DNA from: Ixodes scapularis
Taxonomy: Eukaryota > Arthropoda > Arachnida > Ixodida > Ixodidae
Length of the DNA: 64,000 bases
Reading direction: 5' to 3'
Assembly (NCBI RefSeq): GCF_016920785.2
Contig: NW_024609835.1
Location: 82,804,243 to 82,868,242, forward strand
Shown here: in pieces, positions 1 to 12,566 of the stretch
Position numbering within the stretch: the first letter of the stretch is position 1
Layout of the letters: every line of letters begins with the position of its first letter
Position numbers and translations under genes: made by a program
The notes under the pieces: model-generated
What the model was told of the DNA's origin: nothing
The model's database searches: none
What the model saw: the letters and a program-made list of their open reading frames with translations, nothing else

Positions 1-699
1 CATATAAATCTCCAACATCTTTAGGGGCTAAGGAAACAACCAAGGACGCAAAAGAATGAAGCACCTCATCCCAAAGTGAATGGAACGCCAAGGTGCAACA
101 CATCGCTCTCCTAAGCAACTAACACTACTTACAATTTTTTGAACACCTTCCTGGTAAACTAAGAGCGGGAATATTAATTATAATTACATGTGGTGCATCG
201 CCTTCAGGATTGCTGGGTGATGTGAAACTCTAATGATCTTCAAGATTAAAGTGAGCAGATATTTTTTACTTGGCCTGAAAATCTCTCATACTTTGTATCT
301 TGCTCAGAGTTAAGCAATAACACCACAGCTATCTACTAACACATTACGCCTAGAAAGTATCACCTACGTAAGACAAGAATGATTCAGACACTACCTATTG
401 TTAGCGCCATTTTGTAAAAGAGACTTGCACAGTCTGCTCACTTTCCATGTGGCACACCCATGAGTTCTTTCGCCGGGCAGATGTGCCAGACGCATATTAA
501 ATCTCTCACACCGGCCTCCATGTCCACAACAAGGCTCTAACATTTCAGAAGTGTGGTCATGTGGCCATGCCCCTCTGCAGATTGACTGCTGTGGTGACAT
601 GTAGCTCAACAGCGGTGGACTTCTCCTACTAGAACCTCAACATGGAAGGAACGAATTCCCAAGGGCTACGGCAGAATGTGCGGAACTTGAACTGACCGG
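1..699. other. No recognisable gene
   Basis: I see no convincing exon, RNA gene or repeat family here. The short open frames lack start and splice context and are what random sequence of this composition would give. Confidence 0.5.
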
Positions 700-1060
700 C
701 TGTGGCAGCAAACCCTCTCAAGTTCCAGCCACCATTTCAACAGGGACGACGGGGAGCACAGGCTTTGTCAGTAGCGACGGCACCCCCACGAGCCAAAGTC
801 CGTGGCAGCACCTGCGACAAAGAGCCCTTGCATAATCCCTGTCACCACTCCGGCTGGGATCACAGGGAGCACAAATGATGGCGGTGGAGCCACCACGAGC
901 GAGAGCTACATCGCAGCACCTGCAGCAGCGAGGCCCCCACAAGTATACCACTCACCATCTTGAATGGGAACTCGGGGAGCGCAAGCGTTGGGAGGTGACA
1001 ACAGCGCCACCACCAAAAATGATGTGGCAGCACAAGAACCAGGTTCTGATGACAACAGGC
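700..1060. repeat. Imperfect ~112-bp minisatellite, three units
   Basis: The phrase GGGAGCACA (or GGGGAGCGCA) recurs near 751, 865 and 975, and GGCAGCACCTG-like text recurs near 801, 911 and 1024. This gives about three diverged units of roughly 110-113 bp, with a partial fourth near 700. A 115-codon plus-strand open frame (875-1222) runs through the last units, but I see no family signature in it and treat it as a by-product of the repeat. Confidence 0.55.
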
Positions 1061-2399
1061 GCTGACATCCAAGTCAACTTGGTGGCTGTCCAATCAAACA
1101 GACGTGACGCGTACCTGAGAAGGCAAATAATGTTTTGTAGTGATCGAAGTGGCCAAAAAGTTGCCAAGCGAAACTCAGCATTCAACTCTAATGATGAGCC
1201 ACGCTGTTTCGACTATGATTGACATATGTCTGCGAATTGCTCTAAACCGCAGAAGTGTGAAGGCTGCATCAATTTTAATGGACATGGACAATTAATGGAC
1301 CATTTTTGTGTGCAGGCAACAAACTGCCAGCAAAAACAGTGATGAAAACTCAAGTGAGTTACTCCGACACTGCTAAATAAATAGGGCAGCTTACCATCAT
1401 CTCCTATTGATATCTGCCATTAAGCCTGTACCTCAGCACTGTAGGTGATGTCAGTGGTGTCCGTCTCAGGGAACTCAAACTAGTAGTTCACTGAGCAACT
1501 CCTCCTTGACCAGGCCTGCAGCGATTATAAATATGAAGAACAGATATATTACGTTACATAAATGACACAAGATAGAAAAGGCACAGACAGTACCATACCT
1601 TCCAAGTTTGGGGACACCAAATTCGGGATAATTTCTAAGCAGGGGAGGGGGGGGGGGGTGTTTTAAAAAGAAATATTGAGAACAAATTTGCATGAAGACA
1701 ACTTCATTATATTTATATATTGCACTGCCTATGCTCATGGGATTGCAGCCATCCACAGTGATGGCAAAAACTCTTCTTTAGTACAAAAGAGAGGGGGAGG
1801 GTAATTTCTCTTTTCGGGAGGTTTTTCTGTCAATCATACAAACTGATCAAAATTTAAGAGACTTCTGGGTAATACGGGAAAGTTGGCAGGTGTGCAATAC
1901 TAAACAGACACAATTTGCTACCGGCAATGGCAAAAGTGAATGCAGGTTGGATCAGCTATGCATAAAGGTACTTTGAACAACATATACCATATAGAGTGTA
2001 CTCACGCAAGGCTAGCGAGCGGTGCACTCTGGGTACATCACCGTATTTGTGTTCGTGAAAGCAGACAGCGGAAAGCGCACAGCCTCACGGGCCACACTAT
2101 GAAGCGAGCATTCTACGGTTTAGGTGACACAACGCATGAAAAAGATGTCGCTCTTGTGCGACAGTCTGCTGTTGCACAAGGAAAAAAGATGAACTGGAGA
2201 AAAAAAGACAAGGACAGCAGGCGTTGCAGACTCCCAGTTTCTGCAAATCCCGAGAGTCCGAACATGCGTGCAAAATGGTTTGGACACTCCACTTGAAACG
2301 AGAATAACTCACTAGCATCATCGGGCAAAGCCCACACAAAAATCATGTATGTGAGCATGTTAGTGAACGCACTCCGCTTTTCTCGCATAAAACGAGTGG
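1061..2399. other. No recognisable gene; short poly-G run near 1645
   Basis: Only short open frames are present. A G homopolymer of about 12 nt lies near 1645-1657. I see nothing else. Confidence 0.4.
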
Positions 2400-2425
2400 T
2401 CACAACGAATTTTCTAAGCAGAGGC

Positions 2426-2490
2426 ATTGCATAGGGGTCAAGGTGTCCGCTTCATACGCAAGTGGACGCGGGTTCCGTCCGCAGTGGGCC
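2426..2490 (+). repeat. tRNA-like (possible SINE head)
   Basis: The text GGGTTCCGTCC resembles a Pol III B box (GGTTCGANNCC) and follows a GTGGACGC stem-like segment. A weaker A-box-like stretch (ATAGGGGTCAAGG) lies about 35 nt upstream, and a T-rich tract follows. I cannot fold a complete cloverleaf, so this is a degenerate tRNA-derived repeat at best. Confidence 0.3.
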
Positions 2491-4377
2491 TGCTTTTTTT
2501 CTTTTTTTTTCTCAAACATTTTGTTTTGTCGACGCATTTGGCGATATTTAGGACATTTCTTTTTTTTTGCGATAAACAGTAAAAAAAAAAAAAAAATCGA
2601 ATGTTGTTGAGAAACTCCCAAAACTAAATGGTATGGGACTCCCTTTCGAGGTGCGATCGGGGACAGCGGGGCTTGGATTGCCGGCTGGACGCCGCGATGC
2701 GGCATGTACTGGTTACGATTTGTAATTAGCAGCCGATATTGTCGCCGCGAAGCGGCGTGAACGCAGGCGGGGGGCTGTGTTAACGAGCTCCCCAGTGATA
2801 CACGCGCCGTTCTAAAAGGGTGGCCCGAGCGGCATGATCTCTCGGAGGAGTGCGTATAGCTTTACTCTCTCTCTCTATATATATAGCGCAGTAGATCAAA
2901 CGGCTCCAACCACAATGTTTTCTTTTTTTACGCGTTTCGCTCGCGTCGCTTGAGATCACCCACAGCGATAAGACGCGCGGGCCGACAAAGAAACCTGGCC
3001 AGTACAGATATGGGTAGGCAGCGATGCGTGCCGACGCGAAGTGACGACCCACGTGCGATAAAACGTTTGACAGGTCGACCGACGTGTTGGGTGACCGAAT
3101 CATGGCTTCGCAACCCGTCGGACGGTTTGACGAAAAGCGCGAGGAGAGATGCTCGCCTAAGGAAAATACCTGTCAGAATACACTTCTCGGGCGCGATTTG
3201 GCAAGGGCAGGGCAAGGAAACAAACCAAGGAGATGCTTGAACGGAAGCTTAGGAGGACACAGAGAAAAAAGGCTTACCTTCGAGAAGCACCGAGGAATGA
3301 GCCAATTGAGCAGTGCCCATAACCTCCAGGGCTGTTCATTCTTGCTCGCGTGGTGCCTCGCCACTTATTAGTCGCAAAATCCATTCTCGGACGCGGCATA
3401 TCGGATCGATATGAGTTCTACGTAAAAATAAAAGACACATCAAACCGCAACAAAGCTTCGGAAGCTTCGACACAAATGAAGTTTATGGTGGATTGGATTG
3501 GCTTGTAAAAGACTTTGTTTCGAGGTGCATAATAAATGCGAAAATAAAAAAGTTAACGTAACATTATTCGTAAAACAGTGGCGAACCGAAACAATAAAAC
3601 GTTTTAACAAACTTAAAGAACTAAAACAAATGTATTAAAATAAAAGTTTTATACGCGATACGAAACTTCGCTTAGCCACACAACTACGACGGGATTTTAG
3701 TTTCGGTTTGGAATCGGAGGCTGCGTATTTTCGACACCGATTGGATATCCAGGGGGCGTGGACAATGGCGTCATGGACGTAAAAATAGCAGCTTTTATGT
3801 TGACATCTTAGTTATTTTTACGTCAACAACACGTTTTCTTTGGATGCCGCTGACTGCATTGTGAAATGTCGGTAGCTCGGCGTGTGTGTGGCCGGGTGCT
3901 CGGCTCGGCGGCTCGGCGGTGTCCGCGCTGGTGCGTGTTGTCAACATTGCCGCCTGTACTCGTCGCGTTCTTAGGAACATCAAAATAAGCGTTCTCCATT
4001 TTCAAACTTCGCCCGGTGCCGTCCGTCACTCCTGTTGCAAATGAAGATTACGTGTACCGGAGGCGACAGAGCCCAGCCGCAGTAATTTCGTACGAATTTT
4101 TCTGGAGCTGTACTTGTGTGCAGTACGACGGATTATCACCCTTGCATAGAATAGCTGCGAAGGCCGTGCAAGCAGCGAGCGAATAGCCTTGACTGGCATG
4201 ACTGCACCCGATGCTGGAGCGCTCGTGGCGCGCGATCCAAAGCAACGAGCTCGCGCTTTTAGCACTGTCGTCGACAGCATTTTCCTTTTCTTTTTTTCAG
4301 TGTTAGTCACAAAAAAGAAATGTCGTAAATATCGTCAAATGTCCCAACAAAACAAAATGTCCGAAAAAAAAAAAAAA
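2488..4377. repeat. Inverted ~90-bp repeat pair (2488-2597 / 4288-4377)
   Basis: The reverse complement of 2488-2597 (…AAATGTCCTAAATATCGCC…) matches 4288-4377 (…AAATGTCGTAAATATCGTC…) over most of its length, including the flanking AACAAAACAAAATGT. The arms are 1.7 kb apart and may be ends of one decayed element or two opposed copies of a short repeat. No target duplication was resolved. I see no gene between the arms. Confidence 0.45.
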
Positions 4378-5035
4378 GGCGGCCGAGGCTGAGGTTTTTA
4401 AGGGTCTCTGAAGTGATTTTTTTTTATTTATTTGTTTGCCAGTTTTTTTGCGCCCCTCTTTGAGTACTGTCGCATTTTTTTGTATTATTTTCACGTTTAT
4501 TTTTCGTTGGTTTTACTTCGGATATTATTTGCATAAGCATTTTTGAGCTGACTTCGCACCTGTGGATATTGTCATGATGGATTCGGGAGCCCATTTTCGG
4601 GTCTTATAAATTTTGAGCCATTGTAATTTCAACTCACTGTAAAAAATTTAGGAAAAAATGAAACGTTTGTCTGTAAACATGGTTGTATTAGCGCGTGTGG
4701 ATGTAGATTGTAGTCATATATTAACACTATTAAAATATTCAGATATGGCTAATTGTCACATTTGTTTTGCCTTGCTAACAAAAGTGTGTCAACCAATTTT
4801 ATTTTAGTGATCTGGTGTCTTCGAGTATATAAACTAATTTATTATTATTTATTGAAAATATAAGAACGTAGGATTTCATTATCCCAAATTGTTAACTTCT
4901 CTCATTAATTTAAGAAAATTTACAAAAAAAAATGTACAATTCGTGACATATATTCGGCGATTCAAACATTTGGGCAAGGAATGAAGAAATGCGTTGCATC
5001 CTTAACAAGTTGTTTGAAGTTATATAGACGAAAAT
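4378..5035. other. AT-rich stretch without a gene
   Basis: Nothing recognisable beyond AT-rich low-complexity sequence. Confidence 0.4.
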
Positions 5036-5049
5036 GGTCGCTCCCAGAA

Positions 5050-5195
5050 ATAAGTAATTGTAAAGTAATTGCATTACTTTTTGATGTAATTTGTAATTGT
5101 AATGAATTATTTTTCACATAGTAGTAGTTGTAATTATGGTTAAACTACTTTTGGAGCGGAATGATTGTAATTGTAATTAAATTACATTTTGGAAG
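5050..5195. repeat. TAATTGTAA-rich subterminal-type repeat
   Basis: Multiple TAATTGTAA/TTACAATTA words are packed here, like the GTAAC/TAATTGTAA blocks inside the two ends of the hAT element at 11777-13694 and at 7365-7395 and 39640-39790. I read it as a diverged end of the same or a related element. No TIR or target duplication was resolved. Confidence 0.4.
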
Positions 5196-5802
5196 AAATT
5201 TACCATGTATGGTTTTCTTCAATTTGCCGCGGAACACAAGAGCCAATTGAACCTCTAGCGTATATTATAACTATGGTTTGTACCTAAAGTTTGATTTACT
5301 TGCAGCAGAATTTGGCCGGTATTGCGCTGCCACCGGGGGCGCTTGATTGACAATAGGATGAGTATAAAAAGACGATACCCGAATTCTGTATTGACACCTG
5401 CCAATAAAAAGACGCTAAAGGGTTCTTCAGCCATTTGATTGCCATTGTAGCGCCTACCACGTCAGTGCCAAACTTCAATAAAGGGGTAATACCGTGTCCA
5501 TAAATTTCAAGCGAGAGCAATCGAATGGCGATAGGGGCAATAGAATGTCAGTCAGATGTATATTGAATGGCGGAAGCCATTTTTATAGGGGAGCGGCATG
5601 GCGACAGGAGCGGGGGGCGGTGTTGCGACTGTCTCGGGGGCGCAGGCCGAACCGTGCACGTTGGTGGCCTCCAGTGCCACGGTTCCTCGTCGCCAGTGTC
5701 ACGATCTTTCTCGAACGTGGACGAAGGGGGCCGAAGCACCCGCCGAGACGACACGCAGCCTGGTTGTGATGGTGAACGATGACTGGCCGGAGAGGCGTGC
5801 GC

Positions 5803-6744
5803 TCAACGGCGTTTATTGGGCGCGGTGATCAATGTTGCCCGCCCAGCCTGGCGGCCGCAGACGGGCGGACAGGAGGGGGGCGCTACATACTTGTTACACA
5901 CGGTACGCTCGGCTTGCCAGAACGGGCATACGTGAGACGTTGCTTCATGCGACTTGTTGCAGTTTACGCAGGGGAGGTCAGAGGCGTCACACTGCGCAGT
6001 TGCGTGGGGCTGCGCACAGCGAAGGCAAGCCAACTTCCTCCTGCAGCCAGCCGCAACGTGACCGAAGAGCCCGCATCGGTGGCATTGCAGAGGGTTGTTA
6101 ACGTACAGGTCGACCTCATGCCGGCCCAAGCCAACGGAGATGTGTTGGGGAAGTGTGGCAGATGCAAACTCAATGCGAACTGTGCTTGACTTTCCAAGCC
6201 GACGAACACAACGGATGCTTACACTTGATCGTAGCGCTCCAACAATCTTGGTGTCTGAGAGAGCGATGTCAACGTTGCGCACGACGCCTACACTGGAAAC
6301 TTTTCCACGGGGCTCAAAGGCTCGAACTTTCATGCCGCAAAGCGTGGTCAAGCCTAAAAGCACCCGAGTTGTCTGGCCATTTCGGGTGTTTACCGTGAGA
6401 AGATTTTTTCGCCTGTTGAATCGAGCCTCAATGACGGATGAGGGCACCAGCGTCTCCAGGGTATTAGAGACGCCGACCGAATCAATGGAGTCGATGCTCA
6501 CGTCTGGATTCAGTGACGTGAACAGAACCACCAGACCAACTGTCGGCTCTGTGAGGGTGACGATGGTCGCGTCGCTGGAGCCAGAGTTGTGGCTGCTGTA
6601 GCGTCTCTTCTTTCTGCATGTCACTTCCTAGAAGGGACCTTCAGTCTCTTCAATCAGCGAGTCGGACAGGCTTATGGCGTCATCCTGCGCGGTCGGGTCG
6701 GTTGTTTCATCCATGGCAGTTGGAGGGGCGGTCGTGGTGTCCAT
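5803..6744 (-). pseudogene. LINE ORF1 (gag-like, three CCHC knuckles), interrupted
   Basis: This is a nucleic-acid-binding ORF1 protein of a jockey/CR1-type non-LTR retrotransposon, expected to coat the element RNA. The main open segment is 273 codons (6624 down to 5803). It ends in a cluster of Cys/His motifs: CHRCGLFGHVAAGC, then CLRCAQPHATAQC and CVNCNKSHEATSHVC. The first is a clear CX2CX4HX4C knuckle and the others are variants. The same frame continues upstream through an in-frame TAG (6628-6630) to an ATG at 6742-6744, preceding a Thr/Asp-rich segment typical of ORF1 N termini. Downstream (5548-5754) a Pro/Arg-rich shifted frame may be the decayed tail. No ORF2 lies adjacent, so the copy is truncated and dead. 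Confidence 0.75.
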
Positions 6745-6984
6745 ACCTCGCCGGTTTAAAAACCGGATCGAAGGGTCAGAAGGCCCTGGAGGGGACTATA
6801 GGGACCTCCCGATGACGTTGTGAAGCTACTTGCTGATATAAAGTCGACGTAAGCAAAATGTTCAATGAAAATAGAGGAGACTAGAACACACGTCCGATGC
6901 GTACCTTTGTCTTCGTCCTCAGGAACTCATGAGTTGCTTAACTGGGTGTTAGTTCAGACAGGGGGTAGTCAGTCAACCCCGATG

Positions 6985-7215
6985 GGCGCCTGGTGTCTCC
7001 GCTGTAGATAAGAAATTTAGCGAGTGAGGTACGACCCTTAGCCTGGGGTCTTAAACCTGGATCACACAGTGGTGATAACACAAGCACACATCGGCACAAT
7101 GCACGACCAGATTAAAATGGGCAACAGTGGAAATGGAGCATGAGATCCCTTAGTACCGCAGCGCAAGCGTTCGCTCCACGTGCTCCAAGCTCTGCTGCTT
7201 TAACACACCGCCGGC
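6985..7215 (-). repeat. Short dispersed repeat, copy 1 (tRNA-derived SINE-like)
   Basis: This shares GGCGCCTGGTGTCTCCGCTGTAG, the AATTTAGC segment, GGGGTCTTAAA and GCTTTCGCTCCACGTGCT-like text (with differences) with copies at 10123-10350 and 39806-39995. It is the most diverged of the three, and the Pol III boxes are not recognisable in it. Confidence 0.5.
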
Positions 7216-7289
7216 TTTGCGTCGAGTGTCACACACTTCTATGCTAAGCTACCAGTTCTCTCAACACTTCCTTACAGAATGACACAGAA

Positions 7290-7410
7290 TGTACTCCAAA
7301 ACCTCAGTAACTTTTTGAATATTTACAGGCTATTAATTGATAAATAAAATATAATATCCAATTAAAAGTGATTGTAATTGTAACGAAATTAATTTGACCC
7401 GTTGCATATT
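7290..7410. repeat. TAATTGTAAC-type block
   Basis: GATTGTAATTGTAACGAAATTAA near 7365-7395 matches the style of the 5050-5195 and hAT-end blocks. It may be the opposite end of a decayed element that includes the LINE fragment. No target duplication was found. Confidence 0.3.
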
Positions 7411-8754
7411 TATGTGGTTATAAAATTGTCATTTCTCTCTAGCGCGATTTTACAAAGTAGCTAAAGCAAGCGACCAAGCAAATCCACCCATCACAAAAAT
7501 ACAGCGAAACTTATGTCGACGTCCTCACAGAGTGCGCGGTGGGTTAATCCCTTTAATATGCAGAGCACTCCAAGCGAATGACGCAGCTCCTAACATTGTT
7601 TAAAGCCACAGTCCCACTGAATGTGTCAGTTTAGGTACTTTTTGGCAGGTCATTACTCATCTCCTTTTAAATACTGTTTTGTGAGATTGATGTCATCCGA
7701 AAGACAATGCAACCTTCTTTCATTTGATATTATGTATGTGTTGGTCTCCACTGTTCATGCGCGTTTGTAGCGTTGCGAATACGATGGCGCGGACCCTCAC
7801 TCGCTCCGCTAGTTCATGTTTTATGAACGATCCATTAAAGATAACACGGTTCCAATATAGCAGTTTTGTTAAGATGATGTTGGAGCAGAACGTAACGATA
7901 CACTTTTTTGGTATTTGCACTACTGTGTTTTTTTCATCCCTCCAAATATTGCCCTAAAATTGACAATTTTCAGCACAAATATGTTTTAATGCCACGCGCT
8001 AGGGCAATGAAATTAGCTACAGATGTAGTGCTTATAATTGGTAATATGCAGAAAAAAAATCTATTGTTGTTTGAAATTTTTTTGTTTAGATATTTTATAT
8101 CAAACGTAGCACTTTTTTGTTCTTCGAGTCATGGTACTTCATATGCCGCTGAGGAAATAATTAAACTACGATAAAATCTTTTATAACATTTAGAGCTACA
8201 ATGGTTGCCCAAGAGGTGGACGATGGCTTTTTTTCATTTTCAAAGTCCTAACGCTCCAGGAGTGTTTCAAACTTACCTGTTTTGACGCATATCTTTTTAG
8301 ACATCAAACAAATTTATTGGCATCTAATAATATTTATTGTTTGGAATAGATATAAATTGCGTTGCATTAAATTTTCACAATGATCTTGCTCTGGTTTCTT
8401 AATAGGTGTAGAGCTTAGCTAATTTTAAAAACAATTAAAAACTGTTTGGGTGTTTTTTGCGCCACTTGGCGGATGGCAGACAAACTGCTGATTTCTAATG
8501 TTCAAAACATTTCCGAGGGCGGCGTTGGCGTCTGTATCATCATCAATCTCCATGTTTTTTTACCCTCACATTTAAAAAAATACATTGGAAGATTTACTAT
8601 TGATAACTGAATGGTTTAAGTACTGGGTCAGGCTAATAAATCTCAGACAAATAATTACACAAACGTAGCGTGATATCATGTTTTCATTATTCGATATGAT
8701 TGAAATCAATAAACAATGAAGACGAAGAGGAAAAGAATACACCCGAGTTCACTT
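7411..8754. other. AT-rich intergenic sequence
   Basis: I see no gene. Open frames of 66-88 codons (7720-8174) are AT-rich and lack motifs. Confidence 0.4.
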
Positions 8755-9800
8755 TATGCCTAGAGTCACTAACTGAGATTTAAAGTATCGGCACTCCGTT
8801 CCCCAAAATTGTTTTGGGCGCCGCCATTTTGGGTCTTGCTCAGAGCAAACGCAACTGCCGATCATCATGATCCAAAAGTGCGACTTTATCAACATTAGAT
8901 GCGGTGCAAGGAAGCTGATGCAATATTGCAATGCTTTATCGCGGGTTGTTTAAACATTTGTGAGGGGCGGAAAAGCGTTTCCTGTGATTTTAGATAAAGC
9001 TTCATATAAGTAGCAACCATAATTTTAAGCCACAATATGGCCAAGTGTCGTTACTTTGAACCGTAGCTAATTTACTGGCACAAGCGGGAACAATGGAGAA
9101 GAGGCAGGTGTCAAAATGTAGTGGCTTGTGGAATCCACGGGGCTTACGTCATGGCCCCTCCAGGTATTACAAGCCTCTTGAACAAGAGCATGAATAGTGT
9201 CATTAAATAAGCTACGCTTCAGAGCAGCGACACTTGGCTTTATTGTGGCTTAAAATCATGGTTGCCAGTTATTTCAAGCTTGATCTGAAATCACAAGGAA
9301 CGCTTTCCCGTCCTACACTTTAAACAGTTTGGGACAAAGCAAAGCAACATTACATGAGCTTCCTAACACCGAATCTAATGCTGAGGATGTCGCACTTTTG
9401 AATCATGACGATCGGCAGTTGCGCCGGCTCTGCACAAGCACCAAAATGGCGGCGTTCACAACACTGTCGGGGAAGAGAGGGCCTAGTGCCACTAAATAAG
9501 CTACGCTTCAGAGTAACGACACTTGGCCATATTGTGTCGTAAAATCATGGTTGCCAGTTATCTGAAGCTTTATCTGAAATCACACGAAACGCTTTTCCGC
9601 CCTCCACAAATGTTTAAACCGTCCGCGACAGAGCAAAGCAATAACACATGACCTTCCTATCACCGAATCTAATGTTGAGGAAGTCGCACTTTTGAATGAT
9701 GAGGATCGGCCGTTCCGTCTGTTCTGCATACGAGCCAAAATGGCGGCGCCCACAACAATGTCGGGGAACGGAGTGCCGATAAGAGGGCCGATACTCTAAG
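8755..9800. repeat. Foldback array: one inverted and two direct ~285-bp copies
   Basis: The segment 8788-9060 is an inverted copy of two successive direct copies, about 9208-9490 and 9493-9790. All three share GGGAACGGAGTGCCGAT or the equivalent end, TCGCACTTTTGAAT, ATCATGGTTGCCAGTTAT, CAGAG..ACGACACTTGG and AAAATGGCGGCG. The last motif looks like a YY1-type site (AANATGGCGGC). The layout is that of a foldback/MITE element with long inverted arms, one of them tandemly duplicated. I see no coding sequence. Confidence 0.65.
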
Positions 9801-10122
9801 CGCAGCTCATTTATTAGCTCTAGTTCCCGCGAAACTCCCTTTCCCTGACTGAAACTGAAAGTAAATATGAATAATACACCATTATTATAGCTTATTTAGT
9901 TATAACCAACTACACATAATGAGAGAAAGCAAGCGGGTAGGCGAAACGCGGGTTTTATGCGCGACCGCTCTAACCGTCTCAAAAGAGAGAACGCACGAGC
10001 TTGCGCTGGTTTAAAAAAGAAAGGCATCCAAAGAAAAGAGGCGGCACGCTGTGTTCTTTGTTATTATGTGTCTAATTGCAAATTGTTGTGTGTATGCTTA
10101 TACAGCCGGAAGTTAGTCTTCC

Positions 10123-10350
10123 TTAGTGGGCGTCTGGTGTCTCAGCTGTAGATGAGCAATTTAGCCAGTGCGGTACAGCCGCAAACCTGGGTTCTTTAAC
10201 GTGCACCACGCAGTAGTGATTCACGACCACACGCCGGTACGATGCTCTTCCAGATTGAAGCGGGCAGGGGCGGGGTGGGTTCTGCAGTGCGAGCTTTCGC
10301 TCCAAGTGCTCCGAGCTGGTGTGCGCTAGACCATGCACTCGGCCACCAAA
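10123..10350 (-). repeat. Short dispersed repeat, copy 2 (tRNA-derived SINE)
   Basis: Read on the minus strand it starts with GGTGGCCGAGTGCATGG, an A-box-like start (TGGCNNAGTGG). It continues through CTAGCGCACACCAGCTCGGAGC and ends with GCTCATCTACAGCTGAGAC. The B box has been lost in this copy but is kept in the 39.8-kb copy. A C17-type homopolymer follows at 10350-10366. Confidence 0.6.
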
Positions 10351-10366
10351 CCCCCCCCCCCCCCCC

Positions 10367-10964
10367 TTGTGCGTCTAATTTATATACAGGTATAAGTATC
10401 TGAAGATCGACGATGGACGTCGATCGTCTCGAGGTAATGTAACGTAATAACATTATATAAATAATAAACTTGTTGAAGGACTGAACGACTAAATTTTTCA
10501 ATTTTTGGATTGTAATATGGCGGTAGCCTATTGTACTTACTGTTGATGAAGAGCAATATGAGGTGACGAGGTAATGATTAAATGATGAGCCTCCATAAGG
10601 ACGACGACATTAGTGGGTGTCGGACCACAACGCACAGTGCCAAACTTGTTTCAAGTATCGTGTACCCAAAGACTTTCTTCACCCGCAACACAATATGGTA
10701 GAATCAATGAGGATGCTGCTTTATAACTGTACGTGGAACAGGAAAACTGCACTGTGCAGAAGTGCGGCTTATTTGTTAATATGAGGGACGGATTTCTGGC
10801 AGCATTCCCTGATTGACTACTTGGAACAAATGGCCTCGTTGACGTAAAGTGTCCCCGTTCCAAAAGATTCTTGAAGCATACTTAAACCGCAAAGGAGTGT
10901 GAGGCGAGAAATAAGAAAAAGGAGACTGGCGTGAAAGGTCCAAATCACCACCATAGCTTCTACA
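10367..10964. other. No recognisable gene
   Basis: Short unremarkable open frames only. Confidence 0.35.
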
Positions 10965-11776
10965 CTCTAAGAAAAAATGGAGAAGAAGGGTAGCAACGGC
11001 GCGTCTTCCTCCCATCTACTGACGCGCCCTCAAGCGGACACGAGAAACAGGGAGGAACGAGACGTTTTCCTTCTTCTCCAGGCAGACGGGAGAAAGCTTT
11101 CGCCCTCCCGACTCATCTTCTTTCGGTTTCGTTTTTCGAGCACGTCGCGCACGTTGTTTAATAAATATTGTTGAGTTGATTGAGCTTCAGCGACAGCGAA
11201 GGCCGTCGGTAATTCTGTCTTCTAGCCCAAACATGCAGAACATTTCGGTTGCATTGACGTTTTTGCCACTAATTTTATCAAACGAGTAAATGAAGCCGCT
11301 AGAAACAGCGAAGTGCCGGAGCACTGCCAGCAGCGCTTCGTACACTGGGTCAGATGGCCGTCTCTGGAGCAAGGAAGATAGAAGGGTAGGAGAGGGCATG
11401 ACGCCAGCCGCGTAGCCTCCACAAGCCATGCTCCCTTGACGCCGCGCCTCTTCATCATTTTCCTCCTTACTCTCCTCACTTGTCCAGCCGTCCAGCCCAA
11501 CGTGACCAGATCACGTGATCATAGCTAGCCTTCGTCTAGCTATGGGGCGCTAGAATACACCCCAGTCTAGCCTTCGAGCTGATGAAACCTACCGGACGGT
11601 GCGCGCGCGAGCCTGCAAGGAGTCCTTCTACAATCAACCATCCATCTCACACGTGACATGTCACGCGCACCAATAGCCAGAGAGATCTAAGGTCACGTTG
11701 ACCACAAGATCGTTTAAAGTTTTTTATGACTAGGCTTCACCAATATTGCAACGTGCCCCCTCCTAGTACTTCTAAC

Positions 11777-12534
11777 CAGACTTGTACGTAATCCGTTACA
11801 AGTAACGAAATTACTTGTAATCCCTTACATTTATCAGTAATTTAGTAACGGATTAATTACATATTTTCTCGAGTAATTTTAAAGTAATTCCGTTACATTT
11901 TTTACGTAACGGATTCCTTGTAATCCGTTACTTTTTTTTGTCAGAACAAGCCCCCCCCCCCCCCCCCCCCCAATTCTAAATAAAGTTTTTTGTTTTTTTT
12001 CATTTTTGTAAAGTTAAGCGCAGCGACACTGTCACGCGAATCGACCAGCCCAAAGGCTTGGCACTCTTCAGTTCCGCAAACCCTTTTTTTTTTTTAGACC
12101 CTAACATCAATGTCAAAAATCCAAATAAACAATTCTACAAAAAAAAAAAGAAGAAGGGGGGGGGGGGGGGGGCAAGTCATTTCCGCCTTTTTTAGTTCCT
12201 TTGTTTTTTTCTTTGCGATCGAAGATGGGGAGAGGAGGACACCACATGATTGTGCGCCTCTTCGAGAAGCTCGAGGCGGTAAGTGCACTGAAAAGAATTA
12301 ACAATGTCCTTCTAGGACCATTTTCATAATGTCACAACACGAGACAACGCTCCGTCTACCCTACCCTTTTTGTGAGTCAGCTTTTTGCGAGCACTTATAA
12401 AATGGTAATAGGTTTCCTTTCTTCTTCTTCCTGTTTTGCCCCTGCAGGACGCATCTTATCTCAAGCAGATATTTTTACAAATAAAACATAATGGTGGCTG
12501 ACGTAGACTTGATATTCTGGGCTTGAGGAGAGAG

Positions 12535-12566
<32 letters not shown>

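Noticed and set aside
875..1222. 115-codon plus-strand frame as a gene
   Set aside because: It runs through a minisatellite, has no motif, and the same stretch is open on the other strand.
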